This document shows positions 1 to 6,623 of a stretch of DNA of 25,082 nucleotides, piece by piece. The stretch lies in assembly GCA_002341345.1 (NCBI GenBank), contig DDNW01000003.1:375-25456 (forward strand), given 5' to 3'. Source of the stretch: Erythrobacter sp. UBA2510. GTDB lineage: Bacteria > Pseudomonadota > Alphaproteobacteria > Sphingomonadales > Sphingomonadaceae. Within the stretch, counting starts at the first letter, position 1. Every line of letters starts with the position of its first letter. Below the pieces are notes generated by a model. The model ran no database searches. It had not been told where the DNA came from and saw nothing but the letters and a program-made list of their open reading frames with translations. The translations under genes and the position numbers were made by a program.

Positions 1-767
1 CCAAGGCCGAACGCCGCATCTGGGAACATAACGACGTCGAAAATCTCGAAGCCATCCTCAAAGACATCGGCCCGGACCGCGCAAAAATCGTTGCGTTTGA
101 ATCGGTCTATTCGATGGATGGTGATATCGCACCGATTGGTCAAATTCTTGATCTTTGCGAAAAATACAACGCGATTTCATATCTTGATGAAGTCCATGCG
201 GTTGGCATGTATGGGCCGCATGGTGGCGGTGTTGCCGAACGCGATGGCGTAATGGACCGCGTTGACATCATTCAGGGCACCCTTGCCAAGGCATTTGGTG
301 TGATTGGCGGCTATATCGCGGCCAAACCGGAAATCGTTGATTTCGTCCGAAGCTTTGGCAATGGCTTTATCTTTACCAGCTCCCACCCGCCCAGCATTGC
401 GGCCGGTGCGCTGGCCTCTGTCCGCCATCTCAAAGAAAGCAATGCCGAACGCATCGCGCAAAAAGAACGCGCCGAAACCCTGCGTGAACGTCTGCGTGCT
501 GCGGGGCTTCCGGTCATGGATGCGCCAAGCCACATTGTTCCGCTGATGGTCGGCGATGCCGCCATGTGCAAGGAAGCAAGCGATCGGCTGTTGTTTGAAC
601 ATGATATCTATGTCCAGCCGATCAATTACCCGACCGTGCCGCGCGGCACCGAGCGGCTGCGCTTCACCCCCGGCCCCGCGCATACCGAGGCGATGATGGA
701 CTCGCTGGTCAATGCACTCGTCGAGATCTGGAGCCGGATGGAGCTGGAGCTGGCGAAGGCGGCTTGA
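1..767 (+). CDS. hemA: 5-aminolevulinate synthase, C-terminal part (5' end outside window)
   Basis: PLP-dependent enzyme that condenses glycine and succinyl-CoA to 5-aminolevulinate, the first step of the C4 haem pathway, in the cytosol. The reading frame is open from base 3, so the 5' end lies outside the window; about 254 residues are visible. Family marks seen are [12 protein letters not shown] followed by GGGVAERDG (cofactor-binding Asp and His), GTLAKAFG with the lysine that forms the PLP Schiff base, and [16 protein letters not shown] near the C-terminus. The Ala before that lysine is often Gly in relatives. It ends convergently to the next gene with a 41-base gap. Odd: every Glu codon before base 600 is GAA (16 of 16) and every one from 651 on is GAG (5 of 5), so the gene looks chimeric (see findings). 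Identity as ALAS is secure. Confidence 0.95.
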   Translation, partial: KAERRIWEHNDVENLEAILKDIGPDRAKIVAFESVYSMDGDIAPIGQILDLCEKYNAISYLDEVHAVGMYGPHGGGVAERDGVMDRVDIIQGTLAKAFGVIGGYIAAKPEIVDFVRSFGNGFIFTSSHPPSIAAGALASVRHLKESNAERIAQKERAETLRERLRAAGLPVMDAPSHIVPLMVGDAAMCKEASDRLLFEHDIYVQPINYPTVPRGTERLRFTPGPAHTEAMMDSLVNALVEIWSRMELELAKAA

Positions 768-808
768 GGGGAGACGAGCGTGCCATATCTAGTTTAGGCG
801 TTGTGCTC

Positions 809-1624
809 TCAAAGTTCCCAACCACACGTTTCCGCCACTTTGCCTATTGCCTCTTTGCCGCCTTCAAGGTCGAAAACAGCGGTCATCGGCGCTTCGTTAT
901 ATGGCGTTGTTTGCACTACCAACCTCTCAACACCGGAGATTTTCCTAAGAAGATCGATAGCGGCAGGTGCAAAAGTCGCTTCGTTGTCGGTGGAAACGTC
1001 CCAGCGTTGCGTTTGTGCTTCTGAATCACCGATACGAACCATTACATTCTTGTAGTCGTCATAAACGCTGCGACCATCATCGCCTAAATACTCGTGCCAA
1101 ACGACATAGACCTCGGTGGTGTTGGACTTGCATCGCGCCACAAACCGGACCGGACCTTCAAACCGAGAAACGCCCTCAACAGCATCTAACGAAACGATAG
1201 TCGTTTTTGAGTCGTCGAGGGGATTGACATCATTTGTGACCAGCCATTTTCCGGTCACGTTGTGGTCAAATTTGCTATCGCCTTCGGCAGCATCTACCAT
1301 CGCCTCTGCCGCAGCTTCCACTTCGTCGGTCGCAGAAGTAATGTTCGAATAGCAGCGATTCATCATGTCGGAGAAGCGGCTGTCAGCCACAAACACAACG
1401 GAAACACCATCATAAAAAAACGGTTCAAACCCGGTGTATGCTCCCATCCGGTTTTTAGCGTTTACCTCGCCGCGCCAGATTTCCCGGTCGTTGCTGCAGC
1501 GCTCGACATCTCGAAAACGGGCTGACTCGGAGTCAATCAGTTGAGCTGCGACCGCTTCTTCTGCCGGATTCTTGCAGCCTACGAGAGCAAGGCTAACAGA
1601 AATCAGGAAAATCATTCGCCGCAT
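809..1624 (-). CDS. Lipoprotein with VasI/TagO-like C-terminal domain
   Basis: A 271-residue protein starting MRRMIFLISVSLALVGC, a signal peptide with a lipobox ending at Cys17, so probably anchored in a membrane facing the periplasm. Residues about 27-75 carry an SARFRDV...GEVNAKN..GAYTGF pattern that I recall from small lipoproteins of many proteobacteria. Residues about 125-271 resemble the VasI/TagO family linked to type VI secretion: KWLVTNDVNPLDDSKT, an RC..NTTEVYVVW strand, a QRWDVS..NEATFAP stretch and a closing ETCGW. That assignment rests on recalled motifs only. No other type VI gene is in the window, so a secretion role is not supported by context. Its base composition is visibly more AT-rich than the flanks, which suggests transfer. 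It stands alone, convergent with hemA. Confidence 0.7.
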   Translation of the reverse strand: MRRMIFLISVSLALVGCKNPAEEAVAAQLIDSESARFRDVERCSNDREIWRGEVNAKNRMGAYTGFEPFFYDGVSVVFVADSRFSDMMNRCYSNITSATDEVEAAAEAMVDAAEGDSKFDHNVTGKWLVTNDVNPLDDSKTTIVSLDAVEGVSRFEGPVRFVARCKSNTTEVYVVWHEYLGDDGRSVYDDYKNVMVRIGDSEAQTQRWDVSTDNEATFAPAAIDLLRKISGVERLVVQTTPYNEAPMTAVFDLEGGKEAIGKVAETCGWEL

Positions 1625-1705
1625 AACGCCCCCCCATTCACACCTTCACATTCGTATCGAACAGAAGTTGGGGTTTCAATGTTCTGGGTTAACAACTTAC
1701 CCTGA

Positions 1706-1729
1706 TCTGATAATTGGCCTTTTATCAGA
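1706..1729. repeat. Inverted repeat TCTGATAA / TTATCAGA
   Basis: Perfect 8-base arms (1706-1713 and 1722-1729) around an 8-base loop, in the 138-base gap between the lipoprotein gene and the odc gene, both on the minus strand. No T-run follows on either strand, so it is a weak terminator candidate for odc. It lies about 80 bases upstream of the lipoprotein start, so it could also be an operator. The rest of the gap shows nothing I recognise except one GTTAAC site at 1689-1694. Confidence 0.45.
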
Positions 1730-1762
1730 CAAAATGCGGTCTGCCCCTTGCCCCATGGGGAC

Positions 1763-2968
1763 TCACCGCAAGCTCACCACATTGTCGCTGCTGCGCGGAT
1801 CGGGCCGGTCGCCGCGATAGAGGCTCGCCATCGGCTCGTCCTCGACGATCACCGCCTCTGCCGCACCAAAACCGTTGAACGCGGTCTTCATCGCCGCGCC
1901 ATAGGCGCCCAGCATCCCGATCTCGATATAGTCGTTCGCCTGGATATCCTCGGGTAGCATGAAGGGGCCCTTCATGTAGTCCGCATCGTCGCAGGTCGGC
2001 CCGTAGAAGGCGAACTCAGCGAGCGGCTTCGTCAGGTCGTCCTCCAGCGCCACGACCGGGAAACGCCAGTCGACATGCGCGGCATCGAACAGCGCGCCAT
2101 AGGCACCGTCATTGATGTAGAGTTCCTCGCCCCGGCGCTTCTCGACCTTGACGATGATGCTAGAATATTCGGCGCACAGCGCGCGGCCCGGCTCGGCCCA
2201 CAGCTCCGCCGAATAGGAAATCGGCAGCGCTTCGAAATGGCGATGGATCAGCGCGAAGTAATCTTCGAGCGGCGGCGGCTCCATCCCCGGATAGGAGGAC
2301 GGGAAGCCCCCGCCCACATCGACGATGTCGACCGTGACGGCGGCATCGGCGATCACCGCGCGCACGCGCTCCAGCGCCTGCACATAGGCGAACGGCGTCA
2401 TCGCCTGGCTGCCGACATGGAAGCACACGCCCAGCGCATCGCAATACTGGCGCGTCTCGCGCAGCAACGGTGCGGCATCGGCCAGATCGGTGCCGAATTT
2501 CGACGCGAGCGAGAGCAGCGAATGTTCTGAGGAAACGCGCAGGCGCACCAACAGGTTGAGGTCTGTCGCCAGCTCCCCGCTTTCGCTGGCGGTGGCGCCC
2601 ACGATCTTCTCCAGCTCCTCGCGCGTGTCGAGGCTGAACGTCTTCACGCCATGCTGGTGATAGGCCTCGGCAATCGCGCCGCGCGTCTTGACCGGGTGCA
2701 TGAAGCACAGCTTGGCCTCTGGCAGGAGGCCACGCACCATGCGCACCTCGGCGATCGAGGCAACGTCGAAATGGGTGACGCCATTATCCCACAGGATCTG
2801 GATCAGCTCGGGCGACGGATTCGCCTTCACCGCATACATCGACTTGCCCGGAAACTTCTCGGTAAAGAAGCGGGCAGCGCGCGCCGCGGCATGCGGGCGG
2901 TTGAGGATCACAGGTTCGTCCGGCGCGAGGGCGCGGACTACAGCCTTGGCATCAGGGAAATGGTGCAA
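1763..2968 (-). CDS. Ornithine (or lysine/ornithine) decarboxylase, PLP fold type III
   Basis: Makes putrescine from ornithine (perhaps cadaverine from lysine) for polyamine synthesis in the cytosol. The fold-III family is clear: YAVKAN with the PLP lysine (Lys48 from the chosen start), HVGSQ, the phosphate-binding VGGGFP, AEPGR, and YGPTCDDAD with the catalytic Cys of the ODC group. The frame is open to a TTG at 3070. I prefer the TTG at 2968, giving 401 residues beginning MHHFPDA, because GGAGG at 2978-2982 sits 9 bases before it and the family usually begins at this point. The upstream stretch then forms a leader hairpin (separate entry). Substrate preference cannot be read from sequence alone. 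This is the alphaproteobacterial odc/speC type, not the large fold-I SpeF enzyme. Confidence 0.88.
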   Translation of the reverse strand: MHHFPDAKAVVRALAPDEPVILNRPHAAARAARFFTEKFPGKSMYAVKANPSPELIQILWDNGVTHFDVASIAEVRMVRGLLPEAKLCFMHPVKTRGAIAEAYHQHGVKTFSLDTREELEKIVGATASESGELATDLNLLVRLRVSSEHSLLSLASKFGTDLADAAPLLRETRQYCDALGVCFHVGSQAMTPFAYVQALERVRAVIADAAVTVDIVDVGGGFPSSYPGMEPPPLEDYFALIHRHFEALPISYSAELWAEPGRALCAEYSSIIVKVEKRRGEELYINDGAYGALFDAAHVDWRFPVVALEDDLTKPLAEFAFYGPTCDDADYMKGPFMLPEDIQANDYIEIGMLGAYGAAMKTAFNGFGAAEAVIVEDEPMASLYRGDRPDPRSSDNVVSLR

Positions 2969-2970
2969 CT

Positions 2971-3026
2971 CAAGGGACCTCCGGTATTCAGCGTCGTACA
3001 AGCTGCCTTGCGGTGGAAGTCCCTTG
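2971..3026 (-). ncRNA. odc leader hairpin masking the ribosome binding site (candidate speF RNA)
   Basis: On the minus-strand RNA, CAAGGGACUUCC (3026 to 3015) pairs with GGAGGUCCCUUG (2982 to 2971) over 12 base pairs with one U-G wobble. The 32-base loop holds an inner CAGC/GCUG helix. The downstream arm contains the GGAGG ribosome binding site, and the TTG start lies two bases after the stem, so folding should block translation. Corbino et al. described an alphaproteobacterial cis-regulatory RNA, the speF motif, upstream of ornithine decarboxylase genes. Position and form fit it, but I could not run a covariance model. The pairing itself is read directly from the sequence. Confidence 0.7.
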
Positions 3027-3042
3027 GGGCAGCGGAATGGCG

Positions 3043-3070
3043 CATATAAATCCGCTCGCGTGAATCGCAA
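3043..3070 (-). promoter_or_regulatory. Putative odc promoter
   Basis: On the minus strand, TTGCGA (3070-3065), 16 bases, then TATATG (3048-3043). The transcript would begin near 3036 with a leader of about 65 bases containing the whole masking hairpin. The same 16-base spacing and TATAT-type -10 recur before ssrA and cysE in this window, which supports the call. Confidence 0.4.
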
Positions 3071-3133
3071 GTGAATTTCGCTGCTGCGGCACGTGGTTTA
3101 TGCGGTCATCCGCAAGCTGGTGCGAAGCAGCGT

Positions 3134-3682
3134 TCAGAACTGGACGTTCGGAACCTGATCGACCACGCCCTTCTCGCTGTCATCGAGCTGGTTGAAGTCG
3201 GCCGGTTTGAAACCCAGCATTCCTGCAAACAATACGGCAGGGAAGCTTTCGATCCCGGTATTGTAGCGCGAGACCGCAGCATTGAGCGCGCGGCGGGCGG
3301 CGGCGAGCTTGTCCTCCAGCGAGGACAATTCGCTCTGCAGCTCCCTGAAATTGGCGCTGGCCTTGAGGTCGGGATAATTTTCCGCGAGCGCCAGCAGCCG
3401 GTCGAGCGCGACCCGCAGCTTGGCCTCGTCGCCAGACGACAGTGCGCCGCTGGCGGCATTGTTGCGCGCCGAAATCACCTCTTCCAGCGTCTCGCGTTCG
3501 TGCCCGGCATAGCCCTTCACAGTGTTGACCAGATTGGGGACCAGATCGTGGCGCTGGCGCAATTGTGCGTCGATATCGGCCGTGCCCTGCTTCACGCTCT
3601 GGCGCAGTGCGACCAACCGGTTGTAGATGCCGATGATGAGCAGGACGAGCAGTGCCGCCACCCCCAAAGCCACGAATTCCAT
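3134..3682 (-). CDS. lemA: LemA family membrane protein
   Basis: A 182-residue protein with one N-terminal membrane segment (about residues 4-19, VALGVAALLVLLIIGI) followed by a long helical domain. The family signature is plain: YNRLVALRQSVKQGTADIDAQ, then QRHDLVPNLVNTVKGYA, then the conserved end FNQLDDSE. LemA proteins are widespread inner-membrane proteins of poorly defined function. The ATG at 3682 gives the usual family length; the frame is open further upstream, but that part overlaps the divergent gene and looks non-coding. It is divergent from the DUF3137 gene with 85 bases between starts, and LemA and DUF3137 proteins are often neighbours. Confidence 0.93.
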   Translation of the reverse strand: MEFVALGVAALLVLLIIGIYNRLVALRQSVKQGTADIDAQLRQRHDLVPNLVNTVKGYAGHERETLEEVISARNNAASGALSSGDEAKLRVALDRLLALAENYPDLKASANFRELQSELSSLEDKLAAARRALNAAVSRYNTGIESFPAVLFAGMLGFKPADFNQLDDSEKGVVDQVPNVQF

Positions 3683-3767
3683 GCGAAAAGCCCCTTTTCC
3701 CTGTTGGCCCACGCCTGATGTGACATAGAAGAGTGAAAGTTTGAAGGGGGGCGGGAAACTCGCCGAA

Positions 3768-4718
3768 ATGATTGAAAGACCCGATGTCGATGCGCTGATG
3801 GCCGGGCCGCTGGGCAATTGGCTGGACGGGCAGGCCATCGCGCGCGAGGCAGCGCTCAAGGCGACCAACAATCGCCGCTTCGGCGTCGTGCTGGTGGTGC
3901 TGGTGCTCGCTGTCTTCGCGCTGATCCTGTTCCGGATCGAGCTGGGCACGGTGCTGGCCGGCACATTCTTTGTCGGCGCCGCTGGCTGGGCCTGGGCGGA
4001 AGGCCCCAAGCGCAAGGCGATTCTGGCGGTCAAGATCGGCATCAACGATGCCATCGCCGAGGCGCTTGGTATGGAATACCACCACGATTGCGAGGCGGGC
4101 CTGCCGTTCGAACTGGCCAAGGCATGCAGACTGGTGCCCAGCCACGATCGCGCGAGTTTCGAGGACAGCTGGTCAGGCCATTTCGGCGAGATCCCTTTCA
4201 TGCTGCACGAGGCGCATCTGGAAGAGCGGCGCGGATCAGGCAAGAACCGGCGCTGGGTGACCGTCTTTCGCGGGCTGATCATGGACGTTGGCTACACCCG
4301 TCGCTTCCATGGGACGACGCTGCTGGTGCGAGACAATTTCTTCCGCAAGATCTGGGGCAGCAAGAAGGACAGCATCAAGGTCGCGGGGCTGACGCTCGAC
4401 TATGCGGCGATGGTCCACCCCGATTTCGAGGACATCTACGATATCTACACCAGCGACCAGACCGAGGCGCGCTACCTCATCGACCCGCTCTATGTCGAAC
4501 AGCTGATCGCCCTCGAACGCAGCTATGAAGGGCAGGACGCGGCGACGATCTTCCACGAAGGGCATCTCGTGATCGCGCTCAAATCAGGCAATCTGTTCGA
4601 AAGCGGCTCGATCGACGCCAGCGACGACCGTGCGCGGATGATGCGCACGATCGACCAGTTCGAGAACCTCGCCAGGCTCGCCGCGATGGTGAATTCCCGC
4701 CACGCGGCCCAGACCTGA
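3768..4718 (+). CDS. DUF3137 membrane protein
   Basis: A 316-residue protein starting MIERPDVDALM. A hydrophobic stretch near residues 37-75 looks like two closely spaced membrane segments (VVLVVLVLAVFALILF and VLAGTFFVGAAGWAWA). The cytosolic part has the marks I associate with DUF3137: a central FRGLIMDV strand, then YDIYTSDQTEARYLIDPL, then VIALKSGNLFE. Function unknown. A TTG at 3741 would add nine residues; I chose the ATG at 3768, which has a purine-rich GGGGGGCGGG stretch 8-17 bases ahead. It faces away from lemA and may act with it at the membrane, which is inference. Confidence 0.85.
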   Translation: MIERPDVDALMAGPLGNWLDGQAIAREAALKATNNRRFGVVLVVLVLAVFALILFRIELGTVLAGTFFVGAAGWAWAEGPKRKAILAVKIGINDAIAEALGMEYHHDCEAGLPFELAKACRLVPSHDRASFEDSWSGHFGEIPFMLHEAHLEERRGSGKNRRWVTVFRGLIMDVGYTRRFHGTTLLVRDNFFRKIWGSKKDSIKVAGLTLDYAAMVHPDFEDIYDIYTSDQTEARYLIDPLYVEQLIALERSYEGQDAATIFHEGHLVIALKSGNLFESGSIDASDDRARMMRTIDQFENLARLAAMVNSRHAAQT

Positions 4719-4740
4719 GCGCGCGACGGGCGCACCTTTC

Positions 4741-4761
4741 TGTTTCAGGCAGGCTGAAACA
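4741..4761. repeat. Inverted repeat TGTTTCAG / CTGAAACA
   Basis: Eight-base perfect arms (4741-4748, 4754-4761) with a 5-base loop, 22 bases after the DUF3137 stop. It may end that transcript, but no T-run follows. Confidence 0.45.
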
Positions 4762-4780
4762 TCGCGGCTCCGGCCCAATC

Positions 4781-4830
4781 CTCCTCCCAACCTCCCAAAC
4801 CATACCCTGTCGTGAGGTTGGGAGGGGGAG
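4781..4830. repeat. Long imperfect inverted repeat upstream of ssrA
   Basis: CTCCTCCCAACCTC at 4781-4794 pairs with GAGGTTGGGAGGGG at 4814-4827: 14 pairs, one a G-U wobble, with a 19-base loop. It lies between the DUF3137 gene and the ssrA promoter. It is purine/pyrimidine biased and could be a dispersed intergenic repeat or a terminator. No T-run follows on the plus strand. Confidence 0.5.
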
Positions 4831-4890
4831 CGGGCTGGTGCCGCAAGGATCGGACGGATGTTCGATCCGCACCTGACAAATTCCGCTCAC

Positions 4891-4918
4891 TTCACATTAA
4901 GCTGATCATCGCTATATC
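4891..4918 (+). promoter_or_regulatory. Putative ssrA promoter
   Basis: TTCACA (4891-4896), 16 bases, TATATC (4913-4918). Transcription would begin near 4925, just ahead of the acceptor piece of the tmRNA. The -35 matches five of six consensus bases and the -10 four of six. Confidence 0.5.
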
Positions 4919-4924
4919 GGACAC

Positions 4925-5300
4925 GCCGGTTTCGGCCGGAGATGGCGATGAATTGCGGTGTGCAATAGGCACAGCGGACCCGGGGGCAGTACCCGGCGGC
5001 TCCACCACAAGGCCCTGAATTCAGGGTGTTCTGACGGGGCCGAACCAGGATCGACGTGTGTTCAAAAGCACTGTTTTCGCCCGGGCTGAGTAACCCGTAA
5101 AACTGTTCACAACACACAAGTGCCAACGACAACGAAGCACTTGCTCTCGCTGCGTAATTTTAGGGCCTAGCGGCCTGACCTTACAAAGTTGTGAGCACGG
5201 TTCGGACCGAACCGGGTAACAGAATCGGAGACCGGGGGCCCGGGGGAGCCTAGCAACAGAATCCCCCACTCAAATCCTTCCAGATTCGACTGATCCCGGC
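4925..5300 (+). ncRNA. ssrA: Circularly permuted two-piece tmRNA gene (precursor)
   Basis: tmRNA frees stalled ribosomes and adds a degradation tag. As known for alphaproteobacteria, the gene is permuted: the acceptor piece comes first and ends GGCTCCACCA at 5007, and the coding piece starts GGGGCCGAACC at 5036. GGGGCCG (5036-5042) pairs with CGGCUCC of the acceptor as a 7-bp stem with a G-U at the third pair, the alanine identity element. The T arm is CCGGG / CCCGG around GGCAGTA. GGATCGACG after the stem matches the conserved tmRNA D-loop region. The tag frame begins at GCC 5122 and reads ANDNEALALAA, stop TAA 5155-5157. Pseudoknot-like helices follow, such as GGTTCG/CGAACC and GGGGGA/TCCCCC. 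The mature 5' end of the acceptor and the 3' end of the coding piece are estimates. The spacer 5008-5035 should be removed by processing. Confidence 0.93.
5122..5157 (+). other. tmRNA proteolysis tag reading frame (ANDNEALALAA, stop)
   Basis: Resume codon GCC at 5122, eleven codons, TAA at 5155-5157. It ends LALAA, in keeping with the LAA-type signal recognised by ClpXP. The first Ala of the final tag comes from the tmRNA itself. Confidence 0.92.
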
Positions 5301-5436
5301 CTGTGAGCGGCAATATGCTGCGATCCCGGTGCTCACGACCTACAATGGTCGCTGCGCGCCGGTTCTCGCATCTCACCACTCTCGGCTCGGGCTGAGCCAA
5401 ATCTGATTTGGATTTGCCTGTGCTTGAATTCTTGAA
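5301..5436. other. Gap after ssrA with small hairpins
   Basis: No gene seen. There are three small inverted repeats: GTGAGC/GCTCAC spanning about 5303-5338, GGCTC/GAGCC at 5384-5398, and CAAATC/GATTTG at 5398-5416. Either of the last two could help end ssrA transcription or the converging minus-strand gene, but neither is followed by a clear T-run. Confidence 0.3.
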
Positions 5437-5838
5437 CTAGGGCTTCGTTTCGCAGGTCAGGTGGCTGAAGTAGAAGTGATTTTCATGCGTCCAGACGCGG
5501 CGCGCGAGGGGGCGGCCATAGCGGTCCCCCAGCGCCTGCTTGCACAAATCGGCGGCGCGCTGCTCGTTGTCATTGAAATTGTTGTCGGGCCAGCCGGGCA
5601 GTTCGGTGGGCGTGAAATGCAGCACCACCACCTGCTTGCCCGCGCTTTCCTGCAACTTGTCGACCTCGGCCTGCAGCGCGATGAGTCGCTCTATGACGGG
5701 ATCGATCGGGGTCGCCTGAAAGCCTGGCGTGCGGTCCGGGTTTGTCCGCGTCGGTGTCGGGTTGACGCGCGTTTGCGCCTGAGCGGTATTGGCCATGGCG
5801 AACAATGCCAGTGCGATAGCGCCTGCGAATAGTTTCAT
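5437..5838 (-). CDS. Small exported protein of unknown function
   Basis: A 133-residue protein. The N-terminus MKLFAGAIALALFAMANTAQA is a typical signal peptide cut after AQA, so the product is likely periplasmic. The mature part begins with a Thr/Pro-rich linker, has a helix (VIERLIALQAEVDKLQESAG) and two Cys residues (ADLC and LTC) that could form a disulfide. I do not recognise the family. An ATG 15 bases upstream (5853) is in frame, but GGAGAG at 5846-5851 fits the ATG at 5838 better. It converges on ssrA. Confidence 0.7.
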   Translation of the reverse strand: MKLFAGAIALALFAMANTAQAQTRVNPTPTRTNPDRTPGFQATPIDPVIERLIALQAEVDKLQESAGKQVVVLHFTPTELPGWPDNNFNDNEQRAADLCKQALGDRYGRPLARRVWTHENHFYFSHLTCETKP

Positions 5839-5948
5839 AATTTTACTCTCCATCCCATTGTATGGGGAGGGTAGCAGCCCCGGCGGGGGAAGGGAACGCG
5901 TGCGCTACTCAATCAGCGGCATGTCGCTTCAGGGGGCTTCTTAGTCGA

Positions 5949-6182
5949 TCAGCTATGTCGTCTCGCGAAGCGCAGGAATGCGATGCCGATGATGATTAGA
6001 AGCGCAATGCAAATGAACCTGAGAAACCAGCTTCCGTCATTCTCTGAGAGATAGATGAGACCGCCAAGGGGAATCATCCAGACAAGGGTGAAGAGTAGCG
6101 AGCATCCTGCCCCTTCAAGCGTGACCGGCATGTAAGACAGGCCCCATGTCCGCACGAACAGCTTATGCCGTGGCTTGTTCAA
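5949..6182 (-). CDS. Small two-helix membrane protein (TTG start)
   Basis: A 77-residue frame with two strong hydrophobic segments, about residues 25-45 (CSLLFTLVWMIPLGGLIYL) and 52-70 (WFLRFICIALLIIIGIAFL), then a basic tail ARRHS. No family recognised. The TTG start overlaps the stop of the upstream gene as TTGA (6182-6179), which suggests translational coupling. An ATG at 6131 could be the true start, but it has no good ribosome binding site and would shorten the lead to the first helix. The base composition is more AT-rich than the rsmA cluster. It may be species-specific. Confidence 0.5.
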   Translation of the reverse strand: MNKPRHKLFVRTWGLSYMPVTLEGAGCSLLFTLVWMIPLGGLIYLSENDGSWFLRFICIALLIIIGIAFLRFARRHS

Positions 6183-6430
6183 GCGTCCTCGGCGACTGCC
6201 TCTGCGGCCTCCTTCGCCTCACGCTCGTAGCGCAGCGCATCGAGGATCTTTGCACCCGCGAGGAACACTGCGCCGGTGCAGGCGAGGAACAGCAGCTTGC
6301 CGCCCCAGCCGGGATAGTCGGTCAGGTAATGCGAACCGCGCGCGGTCGCGCCCAGCGCCAGCGCATAAATGATGATGAACGCCTCCACCCGCGTCTTGAT
6401 GATGAAGAGCCGTTTCACCTTTTGCAGCAT
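6179..6430 (-). CDS. Small membrane protein, unknown
   Basis: An 83-residue protein starting MLQKVKRLFIIKTR. GAGG 8 bases before the ATG at 6430 decides the start; an ATG two codons upstream (6436) is also possible. There are two membrane segments, about residues 15-28 (VEAFIIIYALALGA) and 46-63 (GGKLLFLACTGAVFLAGA), a basic N-terminus and an acidic, Ala/Glu-rich tail. The basic start suggests the N-terminus is cytosolic. It lies downstream of rsmA on the same strand, but a 193-base gap suggests its own promoter. Confidence 0.72.
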   Translation of the reverse strand: MLQKVKRLFIIKTRVEAFIIIYALALGATARGSHYLTDYPGWGGKLLFLACTGAVFLAGAKILDALRYEREAKEAAEAVAEDA

Positions 6431-6460
6431 CTGCATATCCTCAACCGGCGGTACCAAATC

Positions 6461-6573
6461 GTTAACACGGTGAAGAGCAAGACCCGTGCCAGTGACGGAT
6501 TCGGGCGACTTCCGGTGGTTAACAGAATGCCGAGTGTAAAGGTGCCCGACGACTTGTCCAGCGCGTTAACCAT
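6461..6573. promoter_or_regulatory. Intergenic cluster of GTTAAC sites
   Basis: Three GTTAAC palindromes (6461-6466, 6518-6523, 6565-6570) lie in the 193-base gap after rsmA. The last continues as TTAACCAT, a CtrA half-site form described in Caulobacter. Full CtrA boxes (TTAA, 7 bases, TTAA) are not present. This may be a cell-cycle promoter region for the small membrane protein genes, or simply the AT-richer words of a non-coding gap. Confidence 0.3.
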
Positions 6574-6623
6574 GTTCCGGGCGGCCAGTGGAAAGCTGTC
6601 CCCAAACGGGTCTGGATTGCCCC

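Noticed and set aside
809..1624. A type VI secretion locus
   Set aside because: Only one protein resembles a type VI accessory family; no core secretion gene is in the window.
2969..3070. N-terminal extension of the ornithine decarboxylase from TTG 3070
   Set aside because: The stretch reads better as a leader RNA: it has a strong masking hairpin, a ribosome binding site for TTG 2968, and a promoter-like element that would overlap the extended start.
4840..4870. tRNA-like GTTCGATCC stretch near 4859
   Set aside because: No acceptor, D or anticodon arms can be formed around it.
4812..5400. Several short frames on both strands around ssrA
   Set aside because: They overlap the tmRNA gene, which explains the sequence; none has a ribosome binding site or family features.
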